Assembly (NCBI GenBank): GCA_913774845.1
Contig: CAJYJO010000005.1
Location: 1-51,754, forward strand
Direction: 5' to 3'
Origin: an uncultured Microbacterium sp.
GTDB taxonomy: Bacteria; Actinomycetota; Actinomycetes; Actinomycetales; Microbacteriaceae
DNA length: 51,754 nucleotides
A program made the translations under genes and the position numbers. Every line of letters starts with the position of its first letter. Positions within the stretch are counted from its first letter, which is position 1. The notes under the pieces are model-generated. The model did not search any database and had not been told where the DNA came from. It saw only the letters and a list, made by a program, of their open reading frames with translations. Positions 31,027-39,840 of the stretch are shown here, piece by piece.

Positions 31027-32792
31027 GCGCGGGCCTCCGTTCGGGGGGTGGTCGGCTCAGCCAGGACGCCAGGCGCGGCCCACGTACGGATCACCTCGGG
31101 TCGCTGGGCGGCCTCGAAGGCCAGCATCGCGGCCCCGATGCGACCGGCGTGCGTGCCGAGGGCGGCCGTCGTGAGGCGGGGGGCTTCGCGCCACGCGAGA
31201 GCGGCCGACAGGCGCTCGCGCAGAGGCTGGAGGAACACGTCACCGGCCTGCGCGACGCCACCGCCGAGCACGATCACCTCGGGGTCGACGAGGAGCGTGA
31301 GGGTCGCGAGCCCCGTGGCCAGCGCGTCGAGCCCCTCGGACCAGACGCGGGCGGCGACGGGGTCGGTGTCGATGCGGGCGACGATGGCAGCGGCATCCGG
31401 AGTCTCCACGAGCAGGTCGTCGGCCGTGGACGCGCTTGCCGCGTACCGCCGGGCCAGCCCCGCGCCCGAGAAGTACACCTCGAGGCAGCCGCGCTGCCCG
31501 CACGCGCACAGCTCTCCGCCGGGCACCACCGGGATGTGGCCGAGCTCGCCGGCGCCCGAGATGGCTCCCGCGACCGCGCGGCCGTCGGAGGTGAGGGATG
31601 CCGCGACCCCGGTGCCGATCGCGGCGAAGACGACGTTGCGCGAACCGGCGGCGGCACCGTAGGCCAGTTCGGCCGCACCGGCGGCGCGCACGTCGTGGTC
31701 GACCGCGACGGGAAGGCCGGTGGCATCCGACAGGAGCCGGGCGAGGGGGACGTCGGTCCACCCGAGCGTCGAGGCGTAGCGGACGGTGCCGGTGGCGCTG
31801 TCGATCAGGCCGGGGCTCACGACGCCCGCACCCACGACCGAGCGGCCCAGCGTCTCGGCTCCCGCGATGAGGTCGGCGAGGAGCTCAGCGATGCGCGTGA
31901 CCGTCTCGGCTCCCGAGCCGCCGGTCGCGACGCGCGAGCTCTGCAGGACGTGCCCGTCGCTGTCGACGAGCGCGCCCTTGGCCGAGGTGCCGCCGATGTC
32001 GACGGCGATCACCGCGGGGTGCGATGCGCGGTCGCTCTCGGCCGCGGCGAGGATCGTGTCGCGGATGACGGACTCGTCGGTGACGAGGTGGCCCCGGCCT
32101 GAGGTGACCTGCGCGCGCAGGTGCACCTCGTGGGCGCCCGTGCTGTCCAGGAGCGCCGCCACGTTGTGGGCCCGCACCGAACCGCCGACGAGGATCGTCG
32201 GCATCCCCCTCCCCTCCGAACGTGCGCGCAGCGCCGCGAGCACCTCGACTCCCTCGCGGGCCGTGGCTCGGCCGCCCGAGGTGAGCACGCGAGCGACGCC
32301 GTGGTCGGCGAGGGTCTCGTACGCCTCGAAGAGGTCGGCGGTGTCGTCGAAGGCCTTGTGGAAGGTGATCGGCACGTCGCCCGCCGCCGCGCGGATCGCG
32401 TCGAGGGCCCGTTCGTCGACGTGTCCGTCGACGGTGAGCGCGCCGAAGACGATACCGACCGGCACGCGGCTGGTGCGCGCCAGGGCGGCGATCGCGCGGA
32501 CGTCGGCCTGCATCACGCGCAACTCGTCGTCGGAGTACACGAAGTCACCGCCGCGCGAGCGGACGATGACCTGCACACCCACGCGCTGGGCCGCTTCCAA
32601 GACCGACTCGATCATCCCGAGGCTGGGTGTGATGCCGCCCTCGAGGAGGTCGGCGCACAACTCGACGCGGTCGGCGCCCGCGCGCTCGGCGGCGAGCACC
32701 CCCGCGAGGTCGTCGACGCAGATCTCCACGAGCGCACGGGCGCCCGAGGAGGACTTCTCGGCGAGGGATGCCGGGCCGGCGGCGCTCGTCAC
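31023..32792 (-). CDS. CutC - ROK sugar kinase fusion protein
   Basis: A 589-residue fusion. Residues 20-245 are a complete CutC TIM barrel: LVEICVDD, DRVELCADLLEGGITPSLGMI, RGGDFVYSDDELRVM, GIVFGALTVDGHVD, PITFHKAFDD, RVLTSGGRATA. From 260 a ROK kinase follows: VDIGGTSAKGAL (ATP-binding loop), ATGLPVAVDHDVRAAGAAEL, GTGVAASL, GELGHIP and the zinc-binding CACGQRGCLEVYFSG. The ROK half is probably the GlcNAc kinase supplying GlcNAc-6-phosphate to NagA. CutC is named for copper homeostasis, but its enzyme activity is unproven. No stop, frameshift or internal start suggests two genes. It overlaps both neighbours by 4 bases. Confidence 0.9.
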   Translation of the reverse strand: MTSAAGPASLAEKSSSGARALVEICVDDLAGVLAAERAGADRVELCADLLEGGITPSLGMIESVLEAAQRVGVQVIVRSRGGDFVYSDDELRVMQADVRAIAALARTSRVPVGIVFGALTVDGHVDERALDAIRAAAGDVPITFHKAFDDTADLFEAYETLADHGVARVLTSGGRATAREGVEVLAALRARSEGRGMPTILVGGSVRAHNVAALLDSTGAHEVHLRAQVTSGRGHLVTDESVIRDTILAAAESDRASHPAVIAVDIGGTSAKGALVDSDGHVLQSSRVATGGSGAETVTRIAELLADLIAGAETLGRSVVGAGVVSPGLIDSATGTVRYASTLGWTDVPLARLLSDATGLPVAVDHDVRAAGAAELAYGAAAGSRNVVFAAIGTGVAASLTSDGRAVAGAISGAGELGHIPVVPGGELCACGQRGCLEVYFSGAGLARRYAASASTADDLLVETPDAAAIVARIDTDPVAARVWSEGLDALATGLATLTLLVDPEVIVLGGGVAQAGDVFLQPLRERLSAALAWREAPRLTTAALGTHAGRIGAAMLAFEAAQRPEVIRTWAAPGVLAEPTTPRTEARA

Positions 32793-33799
32793 GGTGCGGC
32801 GTCCGCAGCGGGCGTGGCGCCGAGCCAGGCGCGGACGTCTCCGCCGACCTGGATCGAACCGACCGGGACGCCGCCGCCGAGAATCGGCAGGTCGACGAGG
32901 TCGCCCGCGGTCGAGATGTCGGCGCCGAGCGCCTCGAGGACGGTGAGAGCGACGAGCGTCGTCGCGCGCGGATTCCCGTCCAGGATCTTCATCGACACCG
33001 CGGCGCCGTCGGCCGTGGCCATGCCGATCACGCCCTCCGCGCCGCCCTTGGACAGCAGCCCCGGCACGCGCAGCATGGCGTCGGTGTTGGCGTGGTGGTC
33101 ACCGCCCACGAAACGGGGGTACGACCGCATGGCATCCGCCACCTTCCGCTCCGGCGTCCCGGGCGCGGCCGTCACGAGGGCGCGGAAGATGCGGGCGATG
33201 CCGAGGGGTGAGACGCTGAAGAGGGGAGCGCCGCAGCCGTCGACCGCCTCGTACGCGACCGTCTCGCCCGAGAGGCGCTCGAGCGTCGACCGCACGAGTT
33301 GCTGCAGGGGGTGTGCCGGGTCGAGGTAGGTCGCGGTGTCCCACCCGTTGACCGCGCACGCGAGCAGCATCGCGGCGTGCTTGCCCGAGCAATTCATCCG
33401 CACGCGGGAGCGCCGCTCGCCGTCGCGGATGAGGCGTTCGCGCGTGGGTTCATCTTCGGGCCAGTCGACCGGGCAGGCGAGGGCGTCCTCATCGAGGCCG
33501 GCACGGGTCAGCAGGTCGCGGACCACGTCGACGTGCACGTCTTCTCCAGTGTGGCTGCCGGCGGCGATGGCGAGGTCGGCACCGTCGATGTCGGCGCCGG
33601 CGAGCAGGCAGGCGAGCGCCTGTATGGGCTTGACCGTGGAGCGGGGCAGGATCTGCTCGCCGCTGCCGGTCTGCCAGGCCACCGACCCGTCGGCGGCCAG
33701 GGCGGCGATCGAACCGAGGTGACGGCTCTCGACGACACCCGAGCGGATGACGACGGCGAGGTCGGCCAGCGGGGAGGGGACGGGGGGAAGGGACGTCAT
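32789..33799 (-). CDS. asparaginase, Rhizobium etli ReAII/ReAV type
   Basis: A 336-residue member of the PF06089 asparaginase family, unrelated to the E. coli enzymes. Expected active-site pieces are all present: GEQILPRSTVKPIQAL (Ser and Lys of SxxK), IAAGSHTGE with a Ser, VRMNCSGKHAAML with Cys and Lys, and AVDGCGAPLF with a Cys. In this family Cys and Lys residues bind zinc. It hydrolyses L-asparagine, or a related beta-amide, to aspartate. ATG 33799 is chosen because residues further upstream do not fit. It lies between importer genes and amino-sugar genes and overlaps the CutC-ROK gene by 4 bases. Confidence 0.88.
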   Translation of the reverse strand: MTSLPPVPSPLADLAVVIRSGVVESRHLGSIAALAADGSVAWQTGSGEQILPRSTVKPIQALACLLAGADIDGADLAIAAGSHTGEDVHVDVVRDLLTRAGLDEDALACPVDWPEDEPTRERLIRDGERRSRVRMNCSGKHAAMLLACAVNGWDTATYLDPAHPLQQLVRSTLERLSGETVAYEAVDGCGAPLFSVSPLGIARIFRALVTAAPGTPERKVADAMRSYPRFVGGDHHANTDAMLRVPGLLSKGGAEGVIGMATADGAAVSMKILDGNPRATTLVALTVLEALGADISTAGDLVDLPILGGGVPVGSIQVGGDVRAWLGATPAADAAP

Positions 33800-33834
33800 G
33801 GGTGGTTCTTTCGAGGCCGGGGCGGAGAGGCGGG

Positions 33835-34701
33835 TCAGCGGTCGACGGGGGCGTTCGCAGTGGTGAGGCCGGCGGGGGCGACTTCGGCGGGGGTCGCGAG
33901 ACTGCGCCGGTCCGGGCGCTTCTGCAGGCGGGCGGCGAGACCCGAGAGGCCGCCGTTGAGCGCGAGGAAGATGACGGTCACGACGACGAAGGTCTGGATG
34001 AGCAGGCCGTTGAAGCTCGACAGCACCTGTCCGCGGTACAGCAACTCGGTGAACGCCACGATGTAGCCGAGCGATGTGTCCTTGAGCAGGCTCACCAGCT
34101 GCACGACGAGCGAGGGTGCGACGAAGCGCAGGGCCTGCGGCAGCACCACCTTGCGGTCGACCTGCCAGCGCGTCATACCGAGGCTGAGGCCCGCCTCGGT
34201 CTGCCCTCGGGGAAGGGCGAGGACGCCCGCGCGGATGATCTCGGCGAAGGCCGCGGCGTTGGCGACCGTCAGCGGGATGACGAGTTTCCACAGCACCGGG
34301 AAGTTCAGCCCGAGCTGGGGGAGACCGAACAGCATGAGATAGATCAGCAGCAGGACGGGGACCGTGCGAGCGATCTCGATGTAGGCGGTGCAGATCCAGC
34401 TGACCCAGCGGACCCGGCTGATGCGGCCGAGCGCGAGCAGAAGGCCGAGCACGAACCCGAAGACGGCGGTCAGGGCGGCGGCCTGCAGCGTCCCGAGCAG
34501 GCCGACGCCGAGGTACTCCCAGATCGCGATGTCGAGGAACGGCAGCCAGCGGTCGCTGTCGAGCTGGCCCTTCGACGCGAACTGCGCGAGCGCGAGCGCG
34601 ATCAGGCCGAGGATGACGACGGCGCTGACGATCGACCAGATGAGGATGCGGCGACGGGTGCGGGGACCGGGCTCGTCGTAGAGCGAAAGGGGGGAGGTCA
34701 T
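33835..34701 (-). CDS. amino-acid ABC transporter permease (GluD-like)
   Basis: A 288-residue inner-membrane permease of the His/Glu/Gln/Arg/opine family. The first membrane helix is ILIWSIVSAVVILGLIALAL. The TM core begins near 65 (LLGTLQAAALTAVFGFVLGLLLAL) and carries the EAA loop EAGLSLGMTRWQVDRKVVLPQALR, where the ATPase docks. A long C-terminal tail rich in Ala/Pro is typical of corynebacterial and microbacterial GluD. It overlaps the partner permease by 4 bases and precedes the asparaginase by 35. Confidence 0.92.
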   Translation of the reverse strand: MTSPLSLYDEPGPRTRRRILIWSIVSAVVILGLIALALAQFASKGQLDSDRWLPFLDIAIWEYLGVGLLGTLQAAALTAVFGFVLGLLLALGRISRVRWVSWICTAYIEIARTVPVLLLIYLMLFGLPQLGLNFPVLWKLVIPLTVANAAAFAEIIRAGVLALPRGQTEAGLSLGMTRWQVDRKVVLPQALRFVAPSLVVQLVSLLKDTSLGYIVAFTELLYRGQVLSSFNGLLIQTFVVVTVIFLALNGGLSGLAARLQKRPDRRSLATPAEVAPAGLTTANAPVDR

Positions 34702-35342
34702 CGGCGGATCCTCAACTTCTTCTCGAGGCGGCCGGCGGTGAGGCCGATCGCCAGCGCGAGCACCATGTAGACGAGCCCCGCCGCGGTGAAGATCAGGATG
34801 GGCTGAGCCTCGACGAGGTTGAGCTTGTTGGCCGCGCTGGTCAGCTCGACGACGCCCACCGCGGCGGCCAGGGCGGTGTTCATGGTGAGGGCGATCATGA
34901 CGTTGCCGATGGGCTGGATCGCCGCCCGCAGAGACTGGGGGATGACCAGCACGCGCAGCGTCTGCCCGAGCGAGAAGCCCAGCGCACGGCTGGCCTCGAT
35001 CTCGCCCCGGCTCACGGTGTTCACGCCGCTGCGCACGGCCTCGGCGACGTACGCGGCTTCGTAGAGCGTGAGCACGATGATCGCCGTCGGAGTCAGGGGC
35101 AGCAGGAATCCGGCGTCCGGTAAGGCGAACACCGCCAGCACGAGGAGCACCAGGAGGGGCACGTTGACAAAGAACTGCACGTAGGCGAACGCGGCCCAGC
35201 GCAGCACCGGCACGGGGCTGATGCGCGCGGCGGTGACGAGCGTGCCCAGCACGATCGACCCGATGCCGGCCGACACGGCGAGCAGGATCGTCGTACCGAG
35301 CGCTTGCGCGATCGGCCCGGCGCTCGAGGCGAAGAAGTCCAT
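34698..35342 (-). CDS. amino-acid ABC transporter permease (GluC-like)
   Basis: A 214-residue permease pairing with the GluD-like subunit. ALGTTILLAVSAGIGSIVLGTLVTAARIS is the first TM. EASRALGFSLGQTLRVLVIPQSLR is the ATPase-contact EAA loop. The family sequence MIALTMNTALAAAVGVVEL corresponds to the common LIKDTSL... region but lacks the usual KD. The two permeases form the heterodimeric channel for an amino acid or amino-acid conjugate. Confidence 0.92.
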   Translation of the reverse strand: MDFFASSAGPIAQALGTTILLAVSAGIGSIVLGTLVTAARISPVPVLRWAAFAYVQFFVNVPLLVLLVLAVFALPDAGFLLPLTPTAIIVLTLYEAAYVAEAVRSGVNTVSRGEIEASRALGFSLGQTLRVLVIPQSLRAAIQPIGNVMIALTMNTALAAAVGVVELTSAANKLNLVEAQPILIFTAAGLVYMVLALAIGLTAGRLEKKLRIRR

Positions 35343-35421
35343 GGGGTCCTCAGGAGAGCGGGAGGGGAAGAGGGAGACCGGCGCCCGTCATGTGCGGAAC
35401 GGGCGCCGGTCGGTCGGGGCC

Positions 35422-36375
35422 TCAGGAGCCGGGGACGCTGCCGATCGCGGGGGGAGTCGGAGCGCTCGACTCGACCGCCGAGCCCAGGGTGGCGTCCCAG
35501 ATCTTGGCCCACGAGCCGTCGTCCTGGATCTGCTTCAGCCAGTCGTTGATGAACGACTTGAACTGCGAGTCGTCCTTCTTCAGACCGATGCCGTAGGCCT
35601 CGCTAGTGAAGGGCTGCCCGACGACCTTGATGCTCTTGTCATCGATGGCGTGGCTCGCGAGCAGGGTGAAGTCCTGCACGTACGCGTCGCCGCGACCCTG
35701 CTGCAGCGCCTGGAGGGCCTGCGGGTCGGTCGCGAAGCTCACGATCTCCGCGGTGGGCTGCTCCTCGGGCACGGCGGTGACGGCGGGGGTGTTGGCGCCG
35801 ACGATGACAGTCTTGCCGCCGAGGTCGTCGATGCCGTTGATGTCGGTGTTGTCGCTGCGAACGGCGACGGCCAGACCCGACTCGAGGTACGGACCGGCGA
35901 AGTCGACCTGCTCGGCGCGCTTCTCGGTGATCGTGTACGTGTTGAAGACGACGTCGACGGTGCCGTTGGCGAGGAGGGCCTCACGGGTCTCGGATGCCGG
36001 CGGGACGATCTCGACGTTGGGCTCGCCCAGGATGTAGATGGCCAGCATCTTGGCGAGGTCGGCGTCGAAGCCCTGGACGTCCTCGGGGTTGGTCGGGTCC
36101 TGCTGCGACAGCAGCGGGGCGTCGAGGGCCTCGGCGACGATCAGCTTGCCGCGCTCCTTGATCCTGGCCATCGTCGAGTCGGGGATGAGGGCTGCGGCGT
36201 CGGCGACGGGCGCGTTCGCGTAGACCTCTTCGAGGCTGCCGGTTTGGGCCGCGGCGCTGGGGTCGGACCCGGGGACGGCCGCGGTGCCGGACGAGCACGC
36301 GGCGAGAGACGCGACCGTGGCCGCGGACGCCAAGAGGACGAGGCCTCGGCGAAGGATCGAGCGAGAGGAGATCAC
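35422..36375 (-). CDS. ABC transporter substrate-binding lipoprotein (GluB-like)
   Basis: A 317-residue SBP_bac_3 protein. The signal peptide (MISSRSILRRGLVLLASAATVASLAAC) ends in a lipobox with Cys27. Mature-domain motifs are GKLIVAEALDAPLLSQQDP, QGFDADLAKMLAIYILGEPNVEIVPPAS, VDVVFNTYTITEKRAEQVDFAGPYLESGLAVAVRSD and GIGLKKDDSQFKSFINDWLKQI. It determines specificity. The polar-amino-acid class is clear; the ligand (Glu, Asn or an amino-acid sugar) is not. Confidence 0.92.
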   Translation of the reverse strand: MISSRSILRRGLVLLASAATVASLAACSSGTAAVPGSDPSAAAQTGSLEEVYANAPVADAAALIPDSTMARIKERGKLIVAEALDAPLLSQQDPTNPEDVQGFDADLAKMLAIYILGEPNVEIVPPASETREALLANGTVDVVFNTYTITEKRAEQVDFAGPYLESGLAVAVRSDNTDINGIDDLGGKTVIVGANTPAVTAVPEEQPTAEIVSFATDPQALQALQQGRGDAYVQDFTLLASHAIDDKSIKVVGQPFTSEAYGIGLKKDDSQFKSFINDWLKQIQDDGSWAKIWDATLGSAVESSAPTPPAIGSVPGS

Positions 36376-36436
36376 GGGTACTGCCTTTCGTTTGCTGGTG
36401 CGTGCGGAACGAGCCGCGTCGGGGGCGGGGAGGATG

Positions 36437-37207
36437 TCAGTGGGCGAGGATCTTCGACAGGAACGCCCGCGCGCGGTCGCTCTCGGCGTGGGTGAAGAAG
36501 CGCTCGGGGGTGGTGTCTTCGACGATGCGGCCGTCGTCCATGAAGATCACGCGGTCGGCGGCGCGACGGGCGAAGCCCATCTCGTGCGTGACGACGACCA
36601 TGGTCATGCCCTCCTCGGCGAGCGAGGTGATCACATCGAGCACCTCGCTGACCATCTCGGGATCGAGTGCCGAGGTCGGCTCGTCGAAGAGCATCAGCTT
36701 CGGCTTCATCGCGAGGGCGCGGGCGATCGCCGCACGCTGCTGCTGACCGCCGCTGAGCTCGCCGGGGAAGCGATCGGCCTTATCGGCGATGCCCACGCGG
36801 TCGAGCAGGGCGAGACCCTCTTCGCGCGCCTTCTTCAGCGGCGCCTTCGACACGATGCGGGGCGCCAGGGCGACGTTGTCGAGCACCGTGCGGTGCGCGA
36901 AGAGGTTGAACGACTGGAAGACCATGCCCACCTCGGCGCGCAGGTCGGCGAGACCGCGGCCCTCGCTGGGGAGCGGGACACCGTCGATCGTGATGGTGCC
37001 CGAGGTGATGGTCTCGAGGCGGTTCAGGCAACGGCACAGCGTCGACTTGCCCGACCCCGAGGGGCCGACGATCACCACCACTTCGCCGCGGGCGACGTCG
37101 AGGTCGATGTCCTTGAGCACGTGATGGTCGCCGAAGTGCTTCTGCACCCCGCGGACCGCGACGAGGGGCGCGGAGACCGGGGCGGAGGGGGAGGCGGGCG
37201 TCGACAC
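36437..37207 (-). CDS. amino-acid ABC transporter ATP-binding protein (GluA-like)
   Basis: A 256-residue ATPase with Walker [11 protein letters not shown] (about 47-56), Q-loop [10 protein letters not shown], signature LSGGQQQR, Walker [14 protein letters not shown] and switch His in VVTHEMGFA. It is first in the eight-gene run and is divergent from the ROK regulator at 37356; the promoter should lie in the 148 bases between. It powers import by the two permeases. Confidence 0.94.
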   Translation of the reverse strand: MSTPASPSAPVSAPLVAVRGVQKHFGDHHVLKDIDLDVARGEVVVIVGPSGSGKSTLCRCLNRLETITSGTITIDGVPLPSEGRGLADLRAEVGMVFQSFNLFAHRTVLDNVALAPRIVSKAPLKKAREEGLALLDRVGIADKADRFPGELSGGQQQRAAIARALAMKPKLMLFDEPTSALDPEMVSEVLDVITSLAEEGMTMVVVTHEMGFARRAADRVIFMDDGRIVEDTTPERFFTHAESDRARAFLSKILAH

Positions 37208-37263
37208 GGGTGTGGATCCTTCCCGCGGACTCGCCGCGATATCGATACAGCCGACGCGGAGGT

Positions 37264-37344
37264 GATTTCCGCGTCCTTGGTGAAATCAAACTAACGAGGC
37301 CATGTTACAGAGATAATTCGAGGCGGATACTCCAAGTTTGGAGT
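37264..37344. promoter_or_regulatory. divergent control region with ROK operator palindrome
   Basis: ACTCCAA (37329-37335) and TTGGAGT (37338-37344), separated by GT, form a perfect 16-bp palindrome 11 bases before the ROK regulator GTG. Nearer the importer gene, GATTTC (37264-37269) and GAAATC (37282-37287) form a second, looser dyad. The first site is the likely operator for the ROK repressor, acting on itself and, from a distance, on the transport/amino-sugar run. Confidence 0.65.
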
Positions 37345-37355
37345 AAGATGGACCT

Positions 37356-38546
37356 GTGCAGACCCCTCCCGTCGCCCTGCCGTCCTTCAGCCCGCAGACT
37401 CTTGCGGTGCTGACGCCGTTGCGCACGGGCGCCGCGCGATCGCGCGCCGAACTCGCCGCGCATACGGGCCTGTCACCCTCGACCGTGACCGCCCGCGTCG
37501 ACCCGCTGATCGCGGCGGGGGTCATCGTCGAAGACGGAACCGACGACTCTCGAGGGGGCCGGAGGCCCCGGCGTCTCGCCATCCGCGGCGATCTCGGGAC
37601 GGTGGCCGGCATCGACCTCGGCGTCGAGCGCAGCACGATCGGTCTGGTCGACTACGCCGGCACCTCCCTCGCCCACCAGCACCTCGTGCTGGATCTGGCG
37701 GAGGGCCCGGATGCCGTGCTCCGCCGCGTCGCGAGAGAACTCGACGCGCTGGCCGAGGCGAATGGCGCCCCCACGGTGACGGGTGCAGCGATCGCGCTGC
37801 CCGGGCCGGTGTCGGCGGAGACCGGCCGTCTCGTCGCGCCTTCGCGCATGCCCGGGTGGCACGACGTCGACGTCGCCCTTCTTCTCTCCGACATCCTCGG
37901 AGTGCCGGCCCTCGCGAGCAACGACGCCAACTGCATGGCCGTCGGCGAACTCGTCGGGGGCGACCCTGACGCCCGCAATCAGGTGTTCATCAAGGCCGGG
38001 TCGGGCATCGGGTCGGGCGTCGTCGCCGGGGGGCAGCTCTACACGGGTCGGAGCGGTGCCGCCGGTGACATCAGCCACGTCACCGTGCCCGGAGCGACCC
38101 CCGTACCCTGCTCGTGCGGGCGCGTCGGCTGCCTCGACGCGGTGGCGAGCGGGTCGGCTCTCACCCGTGCGGCCCAGGAGGCCGGACGTGACGTCTCCGA
38201 CGTCGAGACGGTGATCGATCTGGCCCGCAACGGAGACGCCCTCGCCACAGGTCTTCTCCGCGAGGCGGGCAGCATGACCGGCGGCGTCCTCGCCACGATC
38301 GTGAACTTCTTCACCCCCGACCGGCTCGTCGTCGGCGGCTCGCTGAGCGCCTCCGACGTCTTCATCGCCGCGATCAAGTCGAAGCTGTGGGCCGACTGCC
38401 TCCCCATGGCGACCGAGAACCTCGAGGTCGCCGTGCCGCGCCACCCCCGCACGGGCGGCATCCTGGGTGCGGCGCGCCTGTTCCTCGATGCGGTTTTCGG
38501 GACCGAGGCGGCCCGCTCGCCGCTGCGGGTGCCGGCCCGCCCGTAG
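37356..38546 (+). CDS. ROK family transcriptional regulator (NagC/XylR-like)
   Basis: A 396-residue ROK repressor. The N-terminal winged helix-turn-helix has RSRAELAAHTGLSPSTVTARVDPLIAAGVI (about 27-57). The ROK part has VAGIDLGVERSTIGLVD, NDANCMAVGEL, GSGIGSGVV, GDISHVTV and the zinc motif CSCGRVGCLDAV. The catalytic Asp-centred motif is kept, but regulators of this type bind a sugar or sugar phosphate rather than phosphorylate it. It is divergent from the importer/asparaginase/nag run, so it is the likely repressor, induced by a GlcNAc-related compound. GTG 37356. Confidence 0.9.
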   Translation: MQTPPVALPSFSPQTLAVLTPLRTGAARSRAELAAHTGLSPSTVTARVDPLIAAGVIVEDGTDDSRGGRRPRRLAIRGDLGTVAGIDLGVERSTIGLVDYAGTSLAHQHLVLDLAEGPDAVLRRVARELDALAEANGAPTVTGAAIALPGPVSAETGRLVAPSRMPGWHDVDVALLLSDILGVPALASNDANCMAVGELVGGDPDARNQVFIKAGSGIGSGVVAGGQLYTGRSGAAGDISHVTVPGATPVPCSCGRVGCLDAVASGSALTRAAQEAGRDVSDVETVIDLARNGDALATGLLREAGSMTGGVLATIVNFFTPDRLVVGGSLSASDVFIAAIKSKLWADCLPMATENLEVAVPRHPRTGGILGAARLFLDAVFGTEAARSPLRVPARP

Positions 38547-38616
38547 CCCGGGGGATACGAGGGACGGCCCGGCGCACGGCCCACCCCGCGCCGCGCCGTG
38601 GAACGCTGGAAGCACC

Positions 38617-39279
38617 ATGACCGACACCACGCCCGCCGAGCGGCTCCGCAGTGCGCTCGAGCACTCCGACGCCTCGGCACGCCTGCAGGCCGCGCTCGCC
38701 GCGGGAACCCGTCCCGACGACAGCTACATCGACGAGCTCGTCGCACGATGCGCCGTCGAGTCCGACTTCTTCGTGCGCGACATGCTCACCTGGGCCCTCA
38801 CCCGCCATGATCCCGCGCGCGTGGTTCCGCGGCTGCTGCCCGAGGTCACGTCCGACGTCCCGCAGGCGCGCAGCCAGTCACTGCACACTCTGTCGAAGAT
38901 CGGCGACCCCGCCGCGTACGGTGCCATCACCCGGGCGGTGCTGCGTGACCGACACCCCGAGGTGGCTCGCGCGGCCTGGCGGACGGCATCCGGTCTCGTT
39001 CCCGACGACGCGCACGAGAGCCTCGCCGAGGAGCTCTCCACGCAATTCGGCCGCGGCGACCACGACACCCAGCGCAGCCTCAGCCGGGCGTTCGCGGCGA
39101 TCGGATTCCGGGCCGAGCCGACCGTGCACCGTGCCGCGGAGTCCTCGTACGACGTGGTCAGCGCGCACGCGCGCGCGACGCTGATCGTGATGGACGACCC
39201 CGACGTCGAGTTCGCCGAAGCCGCGGTCGAAGCCCGGCGGGTGGTGGCTCAGCGCGCGCTGCCGGACGCGGGGGAGTAG
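38617..39279 (+). CDS. HEAT-repeat domain protein
   Basis: A 220-residue all-helical protein with HEAT-like repeats: VESDFFVRDMLTWALTRHDPARVVPRLLPEV, then QARSQSLHTLSKIGDPAAYGAITRAVL, HPEVARAAWRTASGLVP, TQRSLSRAFAAIGF and VVSAHARATLIVMDDP. Such proteins act as scaffolds or phycobilisome-lyase-like binding platforms; no enzyme function is seen. ATG 38617 begins MTDTTPAERLRSAL. The gene stands alone downstream of the ROK regulator on the same strand. Confidence 0.75.
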   Translation: MTDTTPAERLRSALEHSDASARLQAALAAGTRPDDSYIDELVARCAVESDFFVRDMLTWALTRHDPARVVPRLLPEVTSDVPQARSQSLHTLSKIGDPAAYGAITRAVLRDRHPEVARAAWRTASGLVPDDAHESLAEELSTQFGRGDHDTQRSLSRAFAAIGFRAEPTVHRAAESSYDVVSAHARATLIVMDDPDVEFAEAAVEARRVVAQRALPDAGE

Positions 39280-39308
39280 CCGCAGCCCGCGGAGGGGATT
39301 CGGCGGGG

Positions 39309-39338
39309 GGAGGACTCTTCGGCTGGGTTTCGTCCTCC
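39309..39338. terminator. hairpin between convergent genes
   Basis: GGAGGAC (39309-39315) pairs with GTCCTCC (39332-39338) across a 16-base loop. It lies between the 3' ends of the HEAT-repeat gene and the small membrane-protein gene. Confidence 0.45.
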
Positions 39339-39372
39339 GCCCGCACTTTCTCCTCCCTCACGCGGCCCCGCG

Positions 39373-39747
39373 TCACCGAAGGCGCGCCCGCGAGACGGCG
39401 ATCACCACGAGCGTGGCGAGACCGATGATGGGCAGGATGCCGAGCAGGTACGTCACGGCCAGTCCGAGGTCGGAGCCGAAAGACGTGAATGCGAGCGTGG
39501 AGGCCGTCGCGCCGCCCAGGACGCCGACCGCCACGGCGATCCACCGCAGGGTCGGGGCTGCGGTCAGGCCGGTGATCACGAGGAGGATCGCGAGCACGAT
39601 CAGGGTGAGTCCGCCGACGAGGATCGGCCAGAACCCGAGACCGAGGATGACGAAACCGACCCCCATCAGGGCGTAGACGGGCGCCATGACGAAGCCGAAG
39701 ATGCGCGCTCGGCGGTCGAGCTTCTCGGGTGACAAGGGTGCGGGCAT
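39373..39747 (-). CDS. hypothetical four-helix membrane protein
   Basis: A 124-residue integral membrane protein starting at ATG 39747, which follows GGAGGGAG. Four hydrophobic segments are visible: IFGFVMAPVYALMGVGFVIL, FWPILVGGLTLIVLAILLVI, WIAVAVGVLGGATASTLAF and AVTYLLGILPIIGLATLVVIAV. No family recognised. A short cytosolic N terminus (PAPLSPEKLDRRA) is positively charged. Confidence 0.65.
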   Translation of the reverse strand: MPAPLSPEKLDRRARIFGFVMAPVYALMGVGFVILGLGFWPILVGGLTLIVLAILLVITGLTAAPTLRWIAVAVGVLGGATASTLAFTSFGSDLGLAVTYLLGILPIIGLATLVVIAVSRARLR

Positions 39748-39840
39748 GAGCTCCCTCCGGGGTCGTGAAACCGTCACGATACGCACCCGTTCAGACGATC
39801 GATACGCACGGGAGCGATCTCACGGACATCGCGGGAAATG

